Positions 24,291 to 37,000 of a stretch of DNA of 64,000 nt are shown one piece after another. Position 1 is the stretch's first letter; every line of letters starts with the position of its first letter. The position numbers and the translations under genes are program-made. The DNA is from Branchiostoma floridae. Taxonomy: Eukaryota; Chordata; Leptocardii; Amphioxiformes; Branchiostomatidae. Below the pieces are notes generated by a model. That model was not told where the DNA came from and searched no databases. It worked only from the letters and a program-made list of their open reading frames with translations. The stretch spans positions 10,307,459-10,371,458 of the forward strand of contig NC_049993.1 of assembly GCF_000003815.2 (NCBI RefSeq), in the 5' to 3' direction.

Positions 24291-27200
24291 TCTCAGATGC
24301 CTGACGTCATCAGTACACCAACCCCTCAAATCCAGACAACCACCCAACTGAGCAGCACGACCACAACGCCACTAATGTCGGGGGAAATGTCCTCCACTCT
24401 TCTCACCGGCAGCACTACAACTACAAACAACGCCAATACAACCAGCAAAAGTACCGTCATGAAGACCATTTCTGATTCCCCAGCCAAAACCTCACCGTCC
24501 ACTAATGCCAGTGTCCCTATGGAAATTCAAAGAGGCACAACTCCTAAAACCACGTATTCAGCTGGCAGAAACACCCTTGTCAGCTCCAGCACTGAACTCA
24601 ATTTTAAAGGCACGTCACCAGTTGCGTTAACCAATAACACATCTCGCAGTGTTACCACACGAAGCAGTCTAACTCCAAATCCTTTTACATCTTCAACTGG
24701 AAATAAAACCGACTCAAACTTGGATGATCGTCAACCGATTCCTCCAAACACAACTAGAGCTACTCTCAGCCAAAGCACGATTGCACAAATAGTTTCATCA
24801 TCGCAAGGACAAACAACCACGTCCCCTTCTCATTTGACTAGTGGTGCCACCAGTCAAAACAGCACAGTTCTACAAGTATTTTCAACACCTTCCAAAACAA
24901 CGACTTCCACACAGACCTTTTCAACAACGAGAAATGTGTCAACGACAAAACATAACACAACAGCCAGCAAGGCAACAACCAAATTCACCACAGAGCAAGC
25001 TTCTACCATCCAAAATAGCACAATTCTACGAATGACCCGAACGACACAAGAAACGACTAAGACTCGTTCTTTTGTAACAAGTAGAGTGGGAACATCAAAG
25101 CAAAATACTACAACGGACGCATTACCGTCAGAAGGAAAAGTAATCCCTGTCACTGAGCATCTTATTGGGATTCAGGACGTCACCGTTGGAGAGACAGTGA
25201 CCATACGGTGTGACGCCGCGAGCACTTCCAAAAACGTCACGTACAAGTGGTCAGTTGACGGCAATCAGGATCCTGACTACCTGGGGCAAATTCTACGGTA
25301 TGTGTCAAGAGCTTTGATGCGTATTATATACATTTGTATTTGGGTAAGCACAGGTATATGGCGTTTTGCCCAATGTAACATGTGATAATTATTGTAGCTT
25401 TCTGGTTACACCCAATGTGCTCGACTCCATAGCTACTCAAGCTGGTATCCCTTTCAAAGCTAATGAGTACTTTATAAACGCTATATTCTACGAGCTGTGA
25501 TTAAACCGTCTTTGAAGTCTTGTAAATCTAAGAGTGAGTGTTTCCATACAGCTACACTCCCCAGACGAATGGCTCTCATCGGATCCAGTGTACAGCACAT
25601 ACAGATGATGGGGAGGGCGTCTCAGACATCATTACACTGTTTGTTAAACCGGCAGCTGCAGGTTAGTTGGCCTTTCCTCACATTACCATCCTTTCAATTG
25701 AAATATCTGACGACGTTTAACCAATCTGTGACAATATGCATCACTACCCGAAGCATTGGCTTTGAATGTGACATAGCTCATTGTGAACATTGTGTCTACA
25801 TCATAAACACTGTGTCGACAGCATGAACATTGTGTCGACAGCATGCAATTTAGTGAAAATCAAAATGAAATGCAGGTTTTACATCTAATGATATGATTTT
25901 TCCCATATATACAAATGTCGTGATGTTTAGTGGAGATTCAAACCACAGTCAGCCCGAATGAGACAACAACAACAACCAACGCAACCACAAACCTGCGAAC
26001 TAGTACCGTCACCATCCCTCAGAGTTCTACCACGTTAACGACACCAAAGAGCACTACAAATCAGACAACACCATTTCAGTCAACCAAAGTGTCCACAACA
26101 AGCCAAGCACATTCAACCACCAGACAGTTTTCTACGTCACGAACTACAGAGAACACTACTGCCAAAGTTCAAACAACGACTGTCGGTATAAACGTGACCA
26201 TCCCCATGCCGGACATATTGATAGAGAGTGCAGGTGAAGACTCGGCAGCGCCTGGGAACGGCTCTACGCCAGTTATTCGTGTAACCGAGCATATAATCGG
26301 GATCCAGGACATCAGTGTGGGGGAGACGGTTTCGGTGAGGTGTGACACTGAAGGTCTGCCCGCAGTGTGTGTGACGTACAGATGGACTGTGGATGGGGTG
26401 GTCATTGATGATCAGAACGGACAAATTCTAAGGTAAAATAATTTCACAGATTTCGCTGGTAAATGTAGTACAAATGTAGGTACAAATACACTATTTAACG
26501 TAGCTTTCAATGAGTAAACATGTGCATACTGATTACGTATTTATCAATCAACAGGTATACTCCAAGGACGGACGGACCCCACAAGATCCAGTGCACGGCA
26601 ATCATCAACGGTGTAGACGGTACTTCGGACGTCATCACTGTATTTGCGTTGCCAAAAGGTATGTTTGTCCTTTAATTGTCAATGTGATTTTGGGGAATTT
26701 GTTATAGAAAGGATCAGATGTTGAATGTAATAGAGTCATCGTGATGATAGGTACGTTTCATTACAATATTGTGCAATAACATCATCAGTGAATGTCTTAA
26801 TGAAAAACAGTGCTTGCCAGGTTCACAAATTGTCTCTAGGAAATGTTCCAACTTCCATTGCACATTTGTGAATGATTTGCAGGTAAAAAGTTAGACATGA
26901 TCACGAGATGTGAAAAAGACCCTCATTCAGGAGTGAGCTGGGATAACATAGTGAAGGACTGTGATCTCCATATTCATGAACTGGCAGAGGTATGTGCAAG
27001 CCATTTCTAGATCTAACTTTTATTAGCAAAAAGCTTCGGTAGCTTATGTAATTATGTAGCGAAATGGTTTTGTAGGCAATAACAACAGTTGAAGTCAGAT
27101 ACAAGTGTAGATATTCGACGATAATGTCACTCCAGATACCCGTAACTTCCACGAATGCTCTGGACGTAGCGGGAAAGCTTCACAACATAACATCAAACGA

Positions 27201-30200
27201 CAACGTGACAGTCAACGACTTGGGAGATGTCAGGAGGGTTTTTGAAGATGTTGTGAACGCTAGCTCACAACCAGAGGTAAGGATGTTCTAGTATTGCATA
27301 ATATTCAATGTCCTTTGAATTCCCATGACATGGGTTTTAGTACACTAATTGGTTTACATAGATTTGACTTAATCTGATTGATCCTGTTACTAGCGAAACC
27401 TTTCTCCTATAGCTCTCGAGTATTAACTTAAATTCAAATGTCCTTGTTGCTTTAGATCGGTTACTCACTTTTGGAAACCGTGGACCAGATCATGGAATCT
27501 GACGATGATGTGCTTCTGAACAGCCAGAAACTTGACGGTTCTCCATCTAAGTGAGTAAAACCAAGAATGCAAAATTATCTTCATTTCATGGATTTGACCA
27601 ATCTTGGAGCCGGTTTTCTACGATAAAATCTGCTCATTTCGTTACAGAATTGTGAAGACAATGGAAGAGAGCAATGATCGGATTGACCTCACAAACGGCA
27701 GGTTCAGTCATGTTGGGAAAAACCTTGGAGTAGAAGTATTTGAGCTGAAATCAACCGAGTTAGCAGACGGGTTCGTATGCTATCGAAATCATTGCTAAAT
27801 ACAGTTTATCATCCCATGGCAAATTGTGCAACCTAACAAGCACTACTTCCTATAGTCCAACATGAAAAAGCATGCAAATTAATTTCAAGCTCTTTCATAA
27901 GATGATGCTCGGGGAATCCATCCAAACGAACAGATAGGAATATTGACTTACCAACATCTTATTTTCAGGATCGTCTTTGCACTCCTCGATGACGGCAGTA
28001 ATACCTTAAACAACGCAACAGTTCGGACGTACATCGGCGAGGAAGCTGAACTGATGCCTACTGATGATGTGGTCGCCTCGATCGCCTTACCTGATCAGCT
28101 CGGTAGGTTTACTGGGGCAATAATGCATTCTTTGATTCTATCTTTCAATTTTTCTCTGTTCAATCAGTACAGCAGAAATACAATGAAACATACTTCTGAA
28201 CCGATTGTTGATTTTCAGTACAAATCATTTGCACACTGATGACACACATGCAGCGACTGGAAATATTTTAAAGCTGTAAACAGCTGATTGTTGAGGCAAC
28301 GTTTGAGCAATGGTAAAGAATGTTAAGTATCGTTCTGATTTAATCATTTCGCATATACCATCTGTAATATGTTATCAACATTACAAATGGTCACGTGAAA
28401 AAAATATTATGTATTAGGTAACTTACTTTTTGATTTTGTTGAAATAATCTTATCATTTTCTTCAAACTTCTACCCTAGAAGCAACCAGTGACGATGTCCG
28501 TTTGAGTTTCACCATCTTCCAGAACAGCAAGTTGTTCCAGTCCGATCAGACCGTGGATGCCGACCGTGGCTTTCACCCACAGACCGTTAACAGTAAAGTC
28601 ATCGCAGGCAGAATAAGTGGACTTCAAACCAAAAATCTGTCGAAGCCAGTCATCTTAAAATACCTCCCTGTCGACGTAAGAAAAACAGACTGTGTTGAAG
28701 CGCAAAAACAGTAAATAGGGCCGGCGGCCATAGATCTAGAGCTTGTAGGCCGCGTCCATGTTTTAAAGATGAAGAGATGTTGTATTTTCTTTTGAGGTTT
28801 TCCATGGATTTCTATATTGATGATATGCATTCCCCCAGTGCCCTATGCCTTTCTCCTGAGTGCAAGTATACATTAAATGTATTTGCATGTATTTTTCAGA
28901 AGCGCAACATGACTAACATAACCTGTGTCTTCTGGGACTTCGCTGCTAACCATGGAAGCGGTGCCTGGTCAACAGACGGCTGTTCATTTGGAGGAATCAG
29001 CCAAGACAGAGTCGTGTGTGAATGTGATCATCTCACAAACTTCGCGTTCTTAGCGGTAAGCCTCAAACCTAATTGTTCATGCTACCATCTCTGACCTTCT
29101 ACCTTACGTAACTGCCAGTGTTACCTTCGTAGAATTCCTAACTCATGTATGATCTCTATACCTACAAGAGAGCACTTGCGAGCACCTTTTATTTCTTTTT
29201 TTTTTTCAAACTGCAGCAACACACTGTTCACAAGAACACCTTTGCCGGCCTGATGGTCGTGTGTAAGATACTGTGCGGTCTGATGGTCATTGGGATAGCC
29301 ATCACTTTGATCACACATGTGGCATTTGAGTAAGTATTGCCATCATTCTACATACGTACAATTCAATATCAACATTTACCCTTAACACAACGTTTGCTTG
29401 TTTTTTCAAAATGGTAAATAGCATTTGGGTATGCCACGCCTATTTTGTCAGGTTTGGGCCACTTAACAAGTAGCGCGCCCGGATGATGATGATTAGCCAC
29501 TTTTAGAATGTTAGAATTTTACCCTAATCTTCCCGATAGTTGAGCTTGGTGGGTTTTTTAACGTGCTCAATGTGTGGCTTTCCTCAAACACGGGACCCCG
29601 ACTTTCCTGCTATCCGAGAGGACGAACCTTACCGAAACTAGTTATACATTTACACCTGAATTGATTGGGGAAATAAGACAGCGTTAACAAAAGTGGATTT
29701 CTCAAGGGCACAACATTGTTCGTTTGTCAAAGATTCGAACCCAGAACCTTTACACTCTAATTCGACTACCCTAACCACAAGACCACCTTATCATGTATTG
29801 TTTTTTTCCTTCCATCACATGAAAAGAAATGTTTATATCTCTCCTAGACAGTTACGTCAGCACCGATCCCAAATCATCCTCATCAACATGTGCATCGCTC
29901 TCCTGGCAACTCTGGTCGGCTTCCTCCTGGGGATCGGCTGGACTGACAACGACGCAAGCTGCAGGGCGGTGGCGTTCTTCCTGCACTACTTCCTGCTGGC
30001 CTTCTTCGCCTGGACTGCTATCGAGGCTTACAACATGCATCTGGCTTTCGAGAAGGACGTTGCCGAGACTATGAAAAAGTTCATCATCAAAACCGCAGTG
30101 GCCGGATGGGGTGAGTGTCGAATTGCGAAGGGGTTATTAGCGATTTAACATAACGTTAGTTGTCGTTTGAGTGCCGCCTAAAAATACCTCAATTGGAAAC

Positions 30201-31964
30201 GAAAATAACTTATGAAACAACCCATGGTGATATAAGCGTGCATAGGAGGGAAGAGAAAAGCAGGAGTGGCGAGGAATCACACGGCATTTGTTGCTTCTTT
30301 CTCTCTCCAGGTTTTCCATTCGCCATTGTTCTCATCACTCTAGTATCTGATGTGCAAAGCTATAGGAGTGATAACTTGTAAGTACCCAACATGTTGGTTA
30401 ATCTCTGGCTTATAGAGAAATGTTAGAGCGAAGTTGGTGTATGTAGGATAGCAACAATTCATTGCCTCTCTGTGCCAATTTTACACGAACCTCCTTTGGC
30501 CTGACGAAAGTCTCTTTTATATCTTTGTACAGCTGCTGGTTGGAGGGGAACCAGTTACTGATCGGGTTCCTGCTGCCCGCTGCCGTGATCTTGTGTTTTA
30601 ACATGGTCTCCTACTTCATGATAGTCAGGAAACTGCGTCACCCTGACGCACCGAAAGGTCAGAGTAATTAAGACTGTTCTAAGCCACACAAATTCCTTCA
30701 AGTTGGCTCCCATGCCCATTGTGTAATAGAATGCATTTTTTCTATCTATCCAAAAACTGTTTCATCCTTAACTGAACATAATTGTGAAAACAAGGATCAG
30801 CTAGTAAATGGAGTGATGGTGTGTAATTGCTTTTCTTTTTCTGGAATAGATGGAAAACTGAATGACAACGTCACCAAAAAGATGATCAGCATCGTCATCA
30901 TCATCATGATTCTGGTGGGACTTCAGTGGATCGTTGGCTTCATCCTTATCAGGTAAGATTAAACGAAGCAGATTGTATTTGTTACTGTCTGTAGGCATTC
31001 GCATGCTTCTTTCCTTGTATTGAATGTTTTCATGGCTATAATGTTTGTAGTCACGTGACCTTGACATACGTATGGTCCACCATGTTGGATGGTTAATACG
31101 AAGTACGTATGAATGGGGAACGGCAAACGTGATCATTACATTACAAATTACATTAATGATTTTGTTTCTCTCAGGTTTAACTATAAACCAGTATAACTGC
31201 TGCGACGTTACACACCTTATAGATGGAATAGGTTAACAGTCTCTTGAAAGGTATTAGATACAATGAGTTTCTTTTGTTGTAAACAATCTAATTGCTCTTG
31301 TCATCGTTCAGAGACGCTGAGCTGGGCGTTGCCTGCGTCTTCTTCGTCATGAATTCTCTACAGGGACTTTTCATCTTCCTGTTCCGGTGTGCGCTGCAGG
31401 AGGAAGTTAGATCTCATTGGCGCACGTAAGAAACATACTCAAGTTCACGTCTAGAATGAATCTCCTTGCTAATTGCACTTGTCCCATTGTAGAGTTGATA
31501 TGTTTACTTCTACGTCTAAGCTTTGTCTTCTTCTGAATATGCAGTTTAGTCAAATATGACAGTGAGGAGTTATGAGAGTATTCATATGTTACTTAGAGAG
31601 GCATAGTTTGGAGAACTCTGTCTTGTAAATATTGACGCAGTGTTATTATTATATATTAGCACGTGCAACTGCTCAACGGGCAACAACTCGCACAAGTTAA
31701 ACACCTTATAACCTTGATATAAAGTGTATATAGTAGGTATATTTTCTCATGTTGGTTTGTTTGTCTGACACGTCTCCAATTCTGAATGCGTTTCTTATCT
31801 ACAGGTGCTGTAGTCGCGATGTCAGCACGTCTGCTGATGACTCAGCAACATCGACTCTACTGAAGACACCCTCCAGTCCGCCGGATTCGCCCGACGCCGA
31901 AAAGAAGCACCCTACAGACATAGAAGACGAGGAGGCAGTACCACTAGTCATCACTACTGAATAA
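23511..31964 (+). CDS. LRR and Ig adhesion G protein-coupled receptor
   Basis: Predicted adhesion GPCR of 1466 aa. Exons: 23511-25297, 25552-25661, 25931-26432, 26555-26658, 26883-26989, 27136-27276, 27456-27550, 27648-27770, 27969-28102, 28479-28675, 28900-29055, 29217-29329, 29848-30110, 30311-30377, 30533-30657, 30850-30952, 31312-31425, 31805-31964 (TAA). All junctions are GT-AG and the sum is a multiple of three. The Met at 23511 is preferred because a signal peptide (MAKQCSLLVLLYLAHL) follows at once; an in-frame ATG at 23466 is possible. Domain order is LRRNT, about six LRRs, LRRCT, Ser/Thr/Pro-rich stalk, Ig, second stalk, second Ig, GAIN with GPS, 7TM, acidic tail. LRR plus Ig recalls ADGRA (GPR124/125), but the double mucin-Ig cassette is not in those. 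Ligand unknown. Confidence 0.93.
24291..26658 (+). other. Duplicated mucin-like stalk plus Ig cassette
   Basis: Two cassettes, each a Ser/Thr-rich region followed by an Ig domain split by an intron at the same codon. Cassette one: the end of exon 1 (GIQDVTVGETVTIRCD to GQILR) plus 25552-25661 (YTPQTNGSHRIQCTA). Cassette two: 25931-26432 (GIQDISVGETVSVRCD to GQILR) plus 26555-26658 (YTPRTDGPHKIQCTA). The shared splice position and wording show internal exon duplication. The stalks are expected to be heavily O-glycosylated. Confidence 0.9.
26883..29055 (+). other. GAIN domain and GPS of the aGPCR
   Basis: Exons 26883 to 29055 encode the helical and beta parts of the GAIN fold. It ends in the GPS: CVFWDFAANHGSGAWSTDGC, then CECDHLTNFAFL. 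The HL-T cleavage triad is intact, so autoproteolysis between Leu and Thr, with a tethered agonist starting TNFAFL, is expected from the family. The first exon's C(x)nSGVSWDNIVKDC may be a degenerate hormone-receptor motif; I am not sure. Confidence 0.88.
29217..31964 (+). other. Seven-transmembrane domain and C-terminal tail of the aGPCR
   Basis: TM1 is in 29217-29329 (CKILCGLMVIGIAITLITH). TM2 and TM3 are in 29848-30110 (NMCIALLATLVGFLLGIGW; FFLHYFLLAFFAWTAIEAYN). TM4 is in 30311-30377, TM5 in 30533-30657, TM6 in 30850-30952 (SIVIIIMILVGLQWIVGFI) and TM7 in 31312-31425 (VACVFFVMNSLQGLFIFLF). WTAIEAYNMHL after TM3 and NSLQG in TM7 are class B2-typical. The tail (31805-31964) is Ser/Asp/Glu rich and ends VPLVITTE, which could be a PDZ ligand. 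Confidence 0.92.
29400..29790 (-). mobile_element. tRNA-derived SINE in an aGPCR intron
   Basis: Read on the minus strand from 29790, the sequence has GTGGTTAGGGTAG (A-box-like) and then GGTTCGAATC (B box, 29732-29741). This is the layout of a tRNA-derived RNA polymerase III promoter. An unrelated body of about 300 bp follows. No acceptor-stem pairing or intact cloverleaf is seen, so it is a SINE rather than a tRNA gene. The left end is uncertain. Confidence 0.6.
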
Positions 31965-32317
31965 CGGTATCTGAGAAATCTTTGCGGTGTGGATCATTAA
32001 ACAAATCTTTGATAAAAATTAGATGGAGACTCAGCAGAATGAGTTTTAATTCGTGACAGCTGAACGTTGGAAATGTTTAACATTATAGTGGGTCGTTTGT
32101 CACCGATATTGTGGATAAAAATGATAGTAAAATTCTTTTGTACTACATATATGGTAAATAGTTTTTTGCTTCAAATGCTGTAACAGATACCGTAAATATT
32201 CACCAGATATAGTAATTGGTATGTGTAGAAAACTGGAATGGACACCTATGTTTAACAGTGATTCAAAAAATACCAAAGGCAAAATATATTCGGTCATAGT
32301 AGTAAGTCACTCTTAAG

Positions 32318-32499
32318 TACAGTCAAACCTGTCTATAGTGGCCACTCAAGGGACCGGACAAATGTGGCCATTATAGACAGGTGGCCTCTGTATAGAGGTG
32401 GCAACTTGTAGATAAAATACCCAAGGGACCGAGAAAAAGTGGCCACTATGGACAGGTGGCCCCTCTGTAGAGGTGGCCCCTAATACAGGTTTGACTGTA
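32318..32499. mobile_element. MITE with TACAGTCAAACCTGT ends
   Basis: 182 bp bounded by perfect 15-bp terminal inverted repeats (TACAGTCAAACCTGT / ACAGGTTTGACTGTA). The inside has further inverted 'gtggcc' segments. Non-coding. It lies 350 bp past the aGPCR stop and may be in its 3' UTR. Confidence 0.85.
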
Positions 32500-32606
32500 T
32501 CATTTTTGATACCAACCAATCAGCGTATCATATCCGCCACCTTGCGATTTGCGTTATGACTGCATGGGCTGTTTAGCTTTTGCAACCTAGTGGTAGAAGT
32601 CTACAC

Positions 32607-33039
32607 TAGGGGTGGGTACCGGTACAGAAATTTCAGGTCCAGGTCCGGTTCAGGTCCAGAGGATCAGGTCCAGGTCCGGACCTGAACCTGGACCTGATGC
32701 AGTATGACTCATACCAATGGTCCATATCACTACAAAGAAATCTGTTTGGTGGAGTATTAGACTTACACTGGCGTTTTAAAATTCTACAACGCTAACTGCA
32801 CCTGTACGATTGGCTGTAAAACTTGGTAGAAATTACTGTAACCTCTACTCTACTTCACTCTTGTTATTTTCTTCCACCTGCAAGCGCTAAAATGTGTGAA
32901 TGCCTGATAAAATAATCTGTTAATTTTCTAATCGGTCCAACATCCGGTCCACCTAATTTTTTCAGGTCCGGTTTTTCTGGACCGGTCCAATAAGAAAAAC
33001 CGGTTTTGTACCGGTACGCTGTACCGATACCCAGCCCTA
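32607..33039. mobile_element. hAT-type MITE with 8-bp target duplication
   Basis: 433 bp with imperfect TIRs (TAGGGGTGGGTACCGGTACAG / its complement variant TAGGGCTGGGTATCGGTACAG). It is flanked on both sides by GTCTACAC (32599-32606 and 33040-33047), a perfect 8-bp target-site duplication diagnostic of the hAT superfamily. The interior holds repeated 'caggtccaggtccgg' motifs. No transposase. Confidence 0.9.
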
Positions 33040-34086
33040 GTCTACACATGTAACCCTGTTCATGGGCATTTGTGTAAATCGTCAAACTTGATGTAGCTAG
33101 GTAATAGAAATGCTCTGCCTGACAAGATGGACATTTTTATGATCTTTAAAAGCCATTACGCATATGATGTGTGTATGTCGCGTGCCTATTTCAAAAATGA
33201 TGTTAGATGTATGTATATACCATCTAAATTTTTACTTCGCGATTCGATCAAAATCTACTAGGTTGGAATGGTTACACTAATGTTAAGGAAAAGATGCATC
33301 CTTTAAGGTATGAAAGGGGGATAAGGAAAGGTATAGTATGAACAATTCTTCGGAAAATGTGCAGCTAGTTATTGATGGAAATGTTGATGCCGATTTATAG
33401 TTGAGTACATATGTGGAATAAACTGTACATATATCAATGTATAATCATGGAAATTTAGCAGTTCAGCAGTACGTCATGAAGTATATTCGTGGTGAAGCAC
33501 TTGACTTTGACCTTACGATGCATAGGTTATACTACTAAATGTATTGGAATGTGATGCTTTGGCTTACATGGTGGAATAAATAATCTAATTTGAGGTATCA
33601 TTGGCCGATGTTTCTTTGTATTTGTCACTTGATATTTATTCTTTCTGATATTTATTCTGTATTTTTCATGGTGCATTTTTCATGCAGAAATGTACTCTTT
33701 ATGATCTCCATTCTATTCCTACTCAATCAATGCCTTTGCCCAAAGCTGCTTCATTATCGAGTTACACATCTGCTATTCTTACGTACTAGAATACTAGTAG
33801 TTGAGTGAAAAGGCCAAAGTTGTTACAGGAAAACTGATTTTGTCCATATATATCCTTAACCCGCTCAATACACTCAATGGCGCTTCCACGGGTGGACATG
33901 GTATTACAGGCGCTAGTCGCGCGGCGCCTAAAATTGATTCTTTCTATGTCTCCTAGTATCTTAAAGGTCATTCTAGATGTATGTAAAGATGCCTGGTTGG
34001 GTGAGTTTTCACAGGCATCTTTACATACATCGGGTTTTCACAGGCATAAAACTCAATCTCCAAGCAGATGTAGGAATGAAAGATTA
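33040..34086. other. Intergenic sequence with a direct repeat of the neighbouring element
   Basis: No gene seen. AATAAA motifs on the plus strand at 33417 and 33575 are possible distant poly(A) signals for the aGPCR. The stretch 33870-33970 (tggcgcttccac...gcgcggcgcct) is a diverged direct copy of 34240-34340 in the long-inverted-repeat element, so part of this segment belongs to the same mobile family. Confidence 0.55.
33977..34030. repeat. Perfect 19-bp-stem hairpin
   Basis: ATGTATGTAAAGATGCCTG (33977-33995) is exactly complementary to 34012-34030, with a 16-nt loop. It sits at the left border of the long-inverted-repeat element. Probably a transposon end or a local fold-back. Confidence 0.8.
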
Positions 34087-37000
34087 TGAGGTTTTCTGAG
34101 TGATGATCAAACTTCCCTGGTAGCCCCTTACCATATTAAACAGATGAACAGTTCAGTAAAAAGCAAAGATGTTGGGGGAAAAACTGGCATTTGTCATCAA
34201 TTTGCTCATTTATGCTCAAAACACGATGTATACATGAATGTAGGTGGCGCTTCAACAGGCGGACATGATGATAATTGGGCTAATCACGCGGCACCTGAAA
34301 ATCCACTATTCTATGTCAACTAGTGCTTCAAAAGTTCTTGTAATTGAGTGCAATGGTGCCTGGACCTAGTAGAAAAGCTTTTTACCAACTCAACAACTAA
34401 TCCCTTTATATAATCACATTTTACGAGTCAGAACTACATACCCTAATAGAGCCCAATCTGCAGTACCGCTCCCGGCCGCCCCCTGAAAAGTGGCTAAAAC
34501 GACCGCCAAATTGCCAAATGTCCATCTTTTCGGGAATGGGGAAATCGTGAGAGGCTCTAAAAGGGGTTTGAATTTTAAAGGCATATTTGACCTTGTTTTC
34601 GAAAATACGACCATTTGAAATTAAGAATGACAAAATTTAAGAAATTTCGCAAATAAAACCATGAAATATTAAGCCATAGATGACATATTTTCTTCCCAAT
34701 TTATCAACAAAAGTAGTCGAGTGTACATGTCCTCTGAACTCACATTCTGAATGGATAACAAATCAAAATTGCAATTCGATTTTGTGAAACAAGAAGACGT
34801 TGAACAAAGGCAACGGGATTCTGACTCTTTGTTGATCAATAGATGGCATTTTTTTTACTTAAACTCCTGAAAGGCGTTTGGATTATTTGTGGATGCAATA
34901 TGTTCAAAGGCTGTAAGAAATGTACCTGGTGTAAATGTTAGCTAGCGGCTACACGATTCTCTGAAACAATACAAGCTGCCTATCGAGGAAGAAACAATTA
35001 CAGCTTATTTATATGAGCTAATATAACGACGTAATATATGTATCATGTTTTTTTCATAACTTTTTCATAAGGTGGAAAATAATCTAATAATATATACTCT
35101 GGGAGATATTTTGACAAAATCAAAACATGGCATGATATTAGAAAATCTAATTTCATTTCCAACATGATATAGACTGTTTTAGAAGAAAATGATGTTACAT
35201 CATGTGACAGAAACTGGTTGTTGAGTCTATCAAAATGTGAATACACTATTGTTCATTATCATACGAGGGGCGTTCAAGAAGTAATCCACCTGACCCATTT
35301 CCCAAAAGAAGGAGATTAATGAAACTTGGTGCAGGTATTAGTCTTTCTCTTCATAAGAACCACCCAGAGTTATGCATTTCTACCATCGTTTGATGCAGCT
35401 CTGTACACCGTTTTTGTAGGACGCCCCAGGTTGGTCCTGCAACAGATGCCTCATCAATGGCAGAAGAGGGACGACCAGGTCTGGGAGCTGTTTCCACAGA
35501 CTTCCGGCCATGTTTGAATTCACAATGCCAGCGTTTTACAAGGTCATATGATGGGGAATCATCACCATAAGTTTCTTTTATTTCATCAAAAGTCTCATTT
35601 GGTATGCGTCCTTTCAAATACAAAAACCGGATCACTGCGCGACACTCAACTGGCTCCATTTCACACCTGGTCCATTTCACACCTGACTCAGTTCAAACAC
35701 CTTTAAATCAAAAACCAAAATTAGTTCAGAGCTGTTTTTTGCAACATAACCCATAGAGATATGAATCATTACATATGCAAAATTTCATCTAGATCAGACA
35801 ACTGGAAGTGGGTCAGGTGGATTACTTCTTGAACGCCCCTCGTAATTTATCCAGCAGAAGCTGGCGTTCTGCTAAGAGATGCAAGCTTTCATAAAATAGT
35901 GTCAGATCAGTGTTTCATGTAAGACACGTTTATGTATGTTATATTGGTGTAGTTTTGTGTAAATTGATGGCTGTTCTTGTTAGATATTTCTGTTGTTGGG
36001 TGTGAAATTAACCACGGATAAAACTCTCGGAGTCCTGGTTAAAAAACAAGTCAAGTCATATGTCTTTGACGTATCTCCGGCTGGAGGGTCTTTAACAGCC
36101 AATATTCAATCAAAGGTTTCATAATGGCAGAAAAAAAATTCGTTGGAATGAAAGTATGAGAAACAGCTCTTATGTTTCTGAACAGGACAATACTTCCATT
36201 GTATATAGTTACGACCATGTTGATACAACACCAAGTTCACAAGTTACGTAAGGAACAAGTGATCTCAGGCGACCCTTATATGGCACATACTGGTCATCTT
36301 CTTTGGCTAAGTTGTCAGAGATATATTTACTAGTAACAGGTTTTTAACGAGAGAGGCCACTTGTTAAGTATGATTCATGACTTTTCTATGATGAAAGACA
36401 TACATTTACTTGTGGTTTATCACACCACCTGCACAAAAGAAATTACACTTACCTGTAGCAGCAGCTTATCAATTACACAAAATCACACCAGTATATGATA
36501 CCATACAGGAATGTGTCTTACTTGAAATACATCTGACATTATTTGATAAAAGCTAACATATATCAGTAGACCGCAAAGTTCTCATCGATAAATTATGATA
36601 ATGACCGGTTGCACTCCATCAGACTGAACTACCAATTTCTGTCAAACAACGCAACATTATCTTTTCCGTCATTTGGTGGCTTCAAAACAAAGCCTGTAGA
36701 AATAAGCTGCAGTAAACACTTGTAGAGATATGAAATAATATACATGTAGGTAACGTCACTCTCCTACCATGTCAACTTTTATGTTACATCCATTCTGTAC
36801 TCCTGTTTTCAAAAGTACTACAGTGTAGTATTTTCAAATCATTTGTTCTACCTTTGCAAATTTATTGCCGACGGCTACAAAGGTCACTCTGGCTTGATTT
36901 CATAGATGACATCCTCTGAACAATCTAAAAGAAATTGATGAGAACGCACAGCAAAATTGAAATTTAGATGCTTTAGCCCTTCAAAACGTGACAGGTTATA

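Noticed and set aside
29732-29790. tRNA gene
   Set aside because: A- and B-box-like motifs exist, but there is no paired acceptor stem or intact anticodon arm, and it is followed by a SINE-like body.
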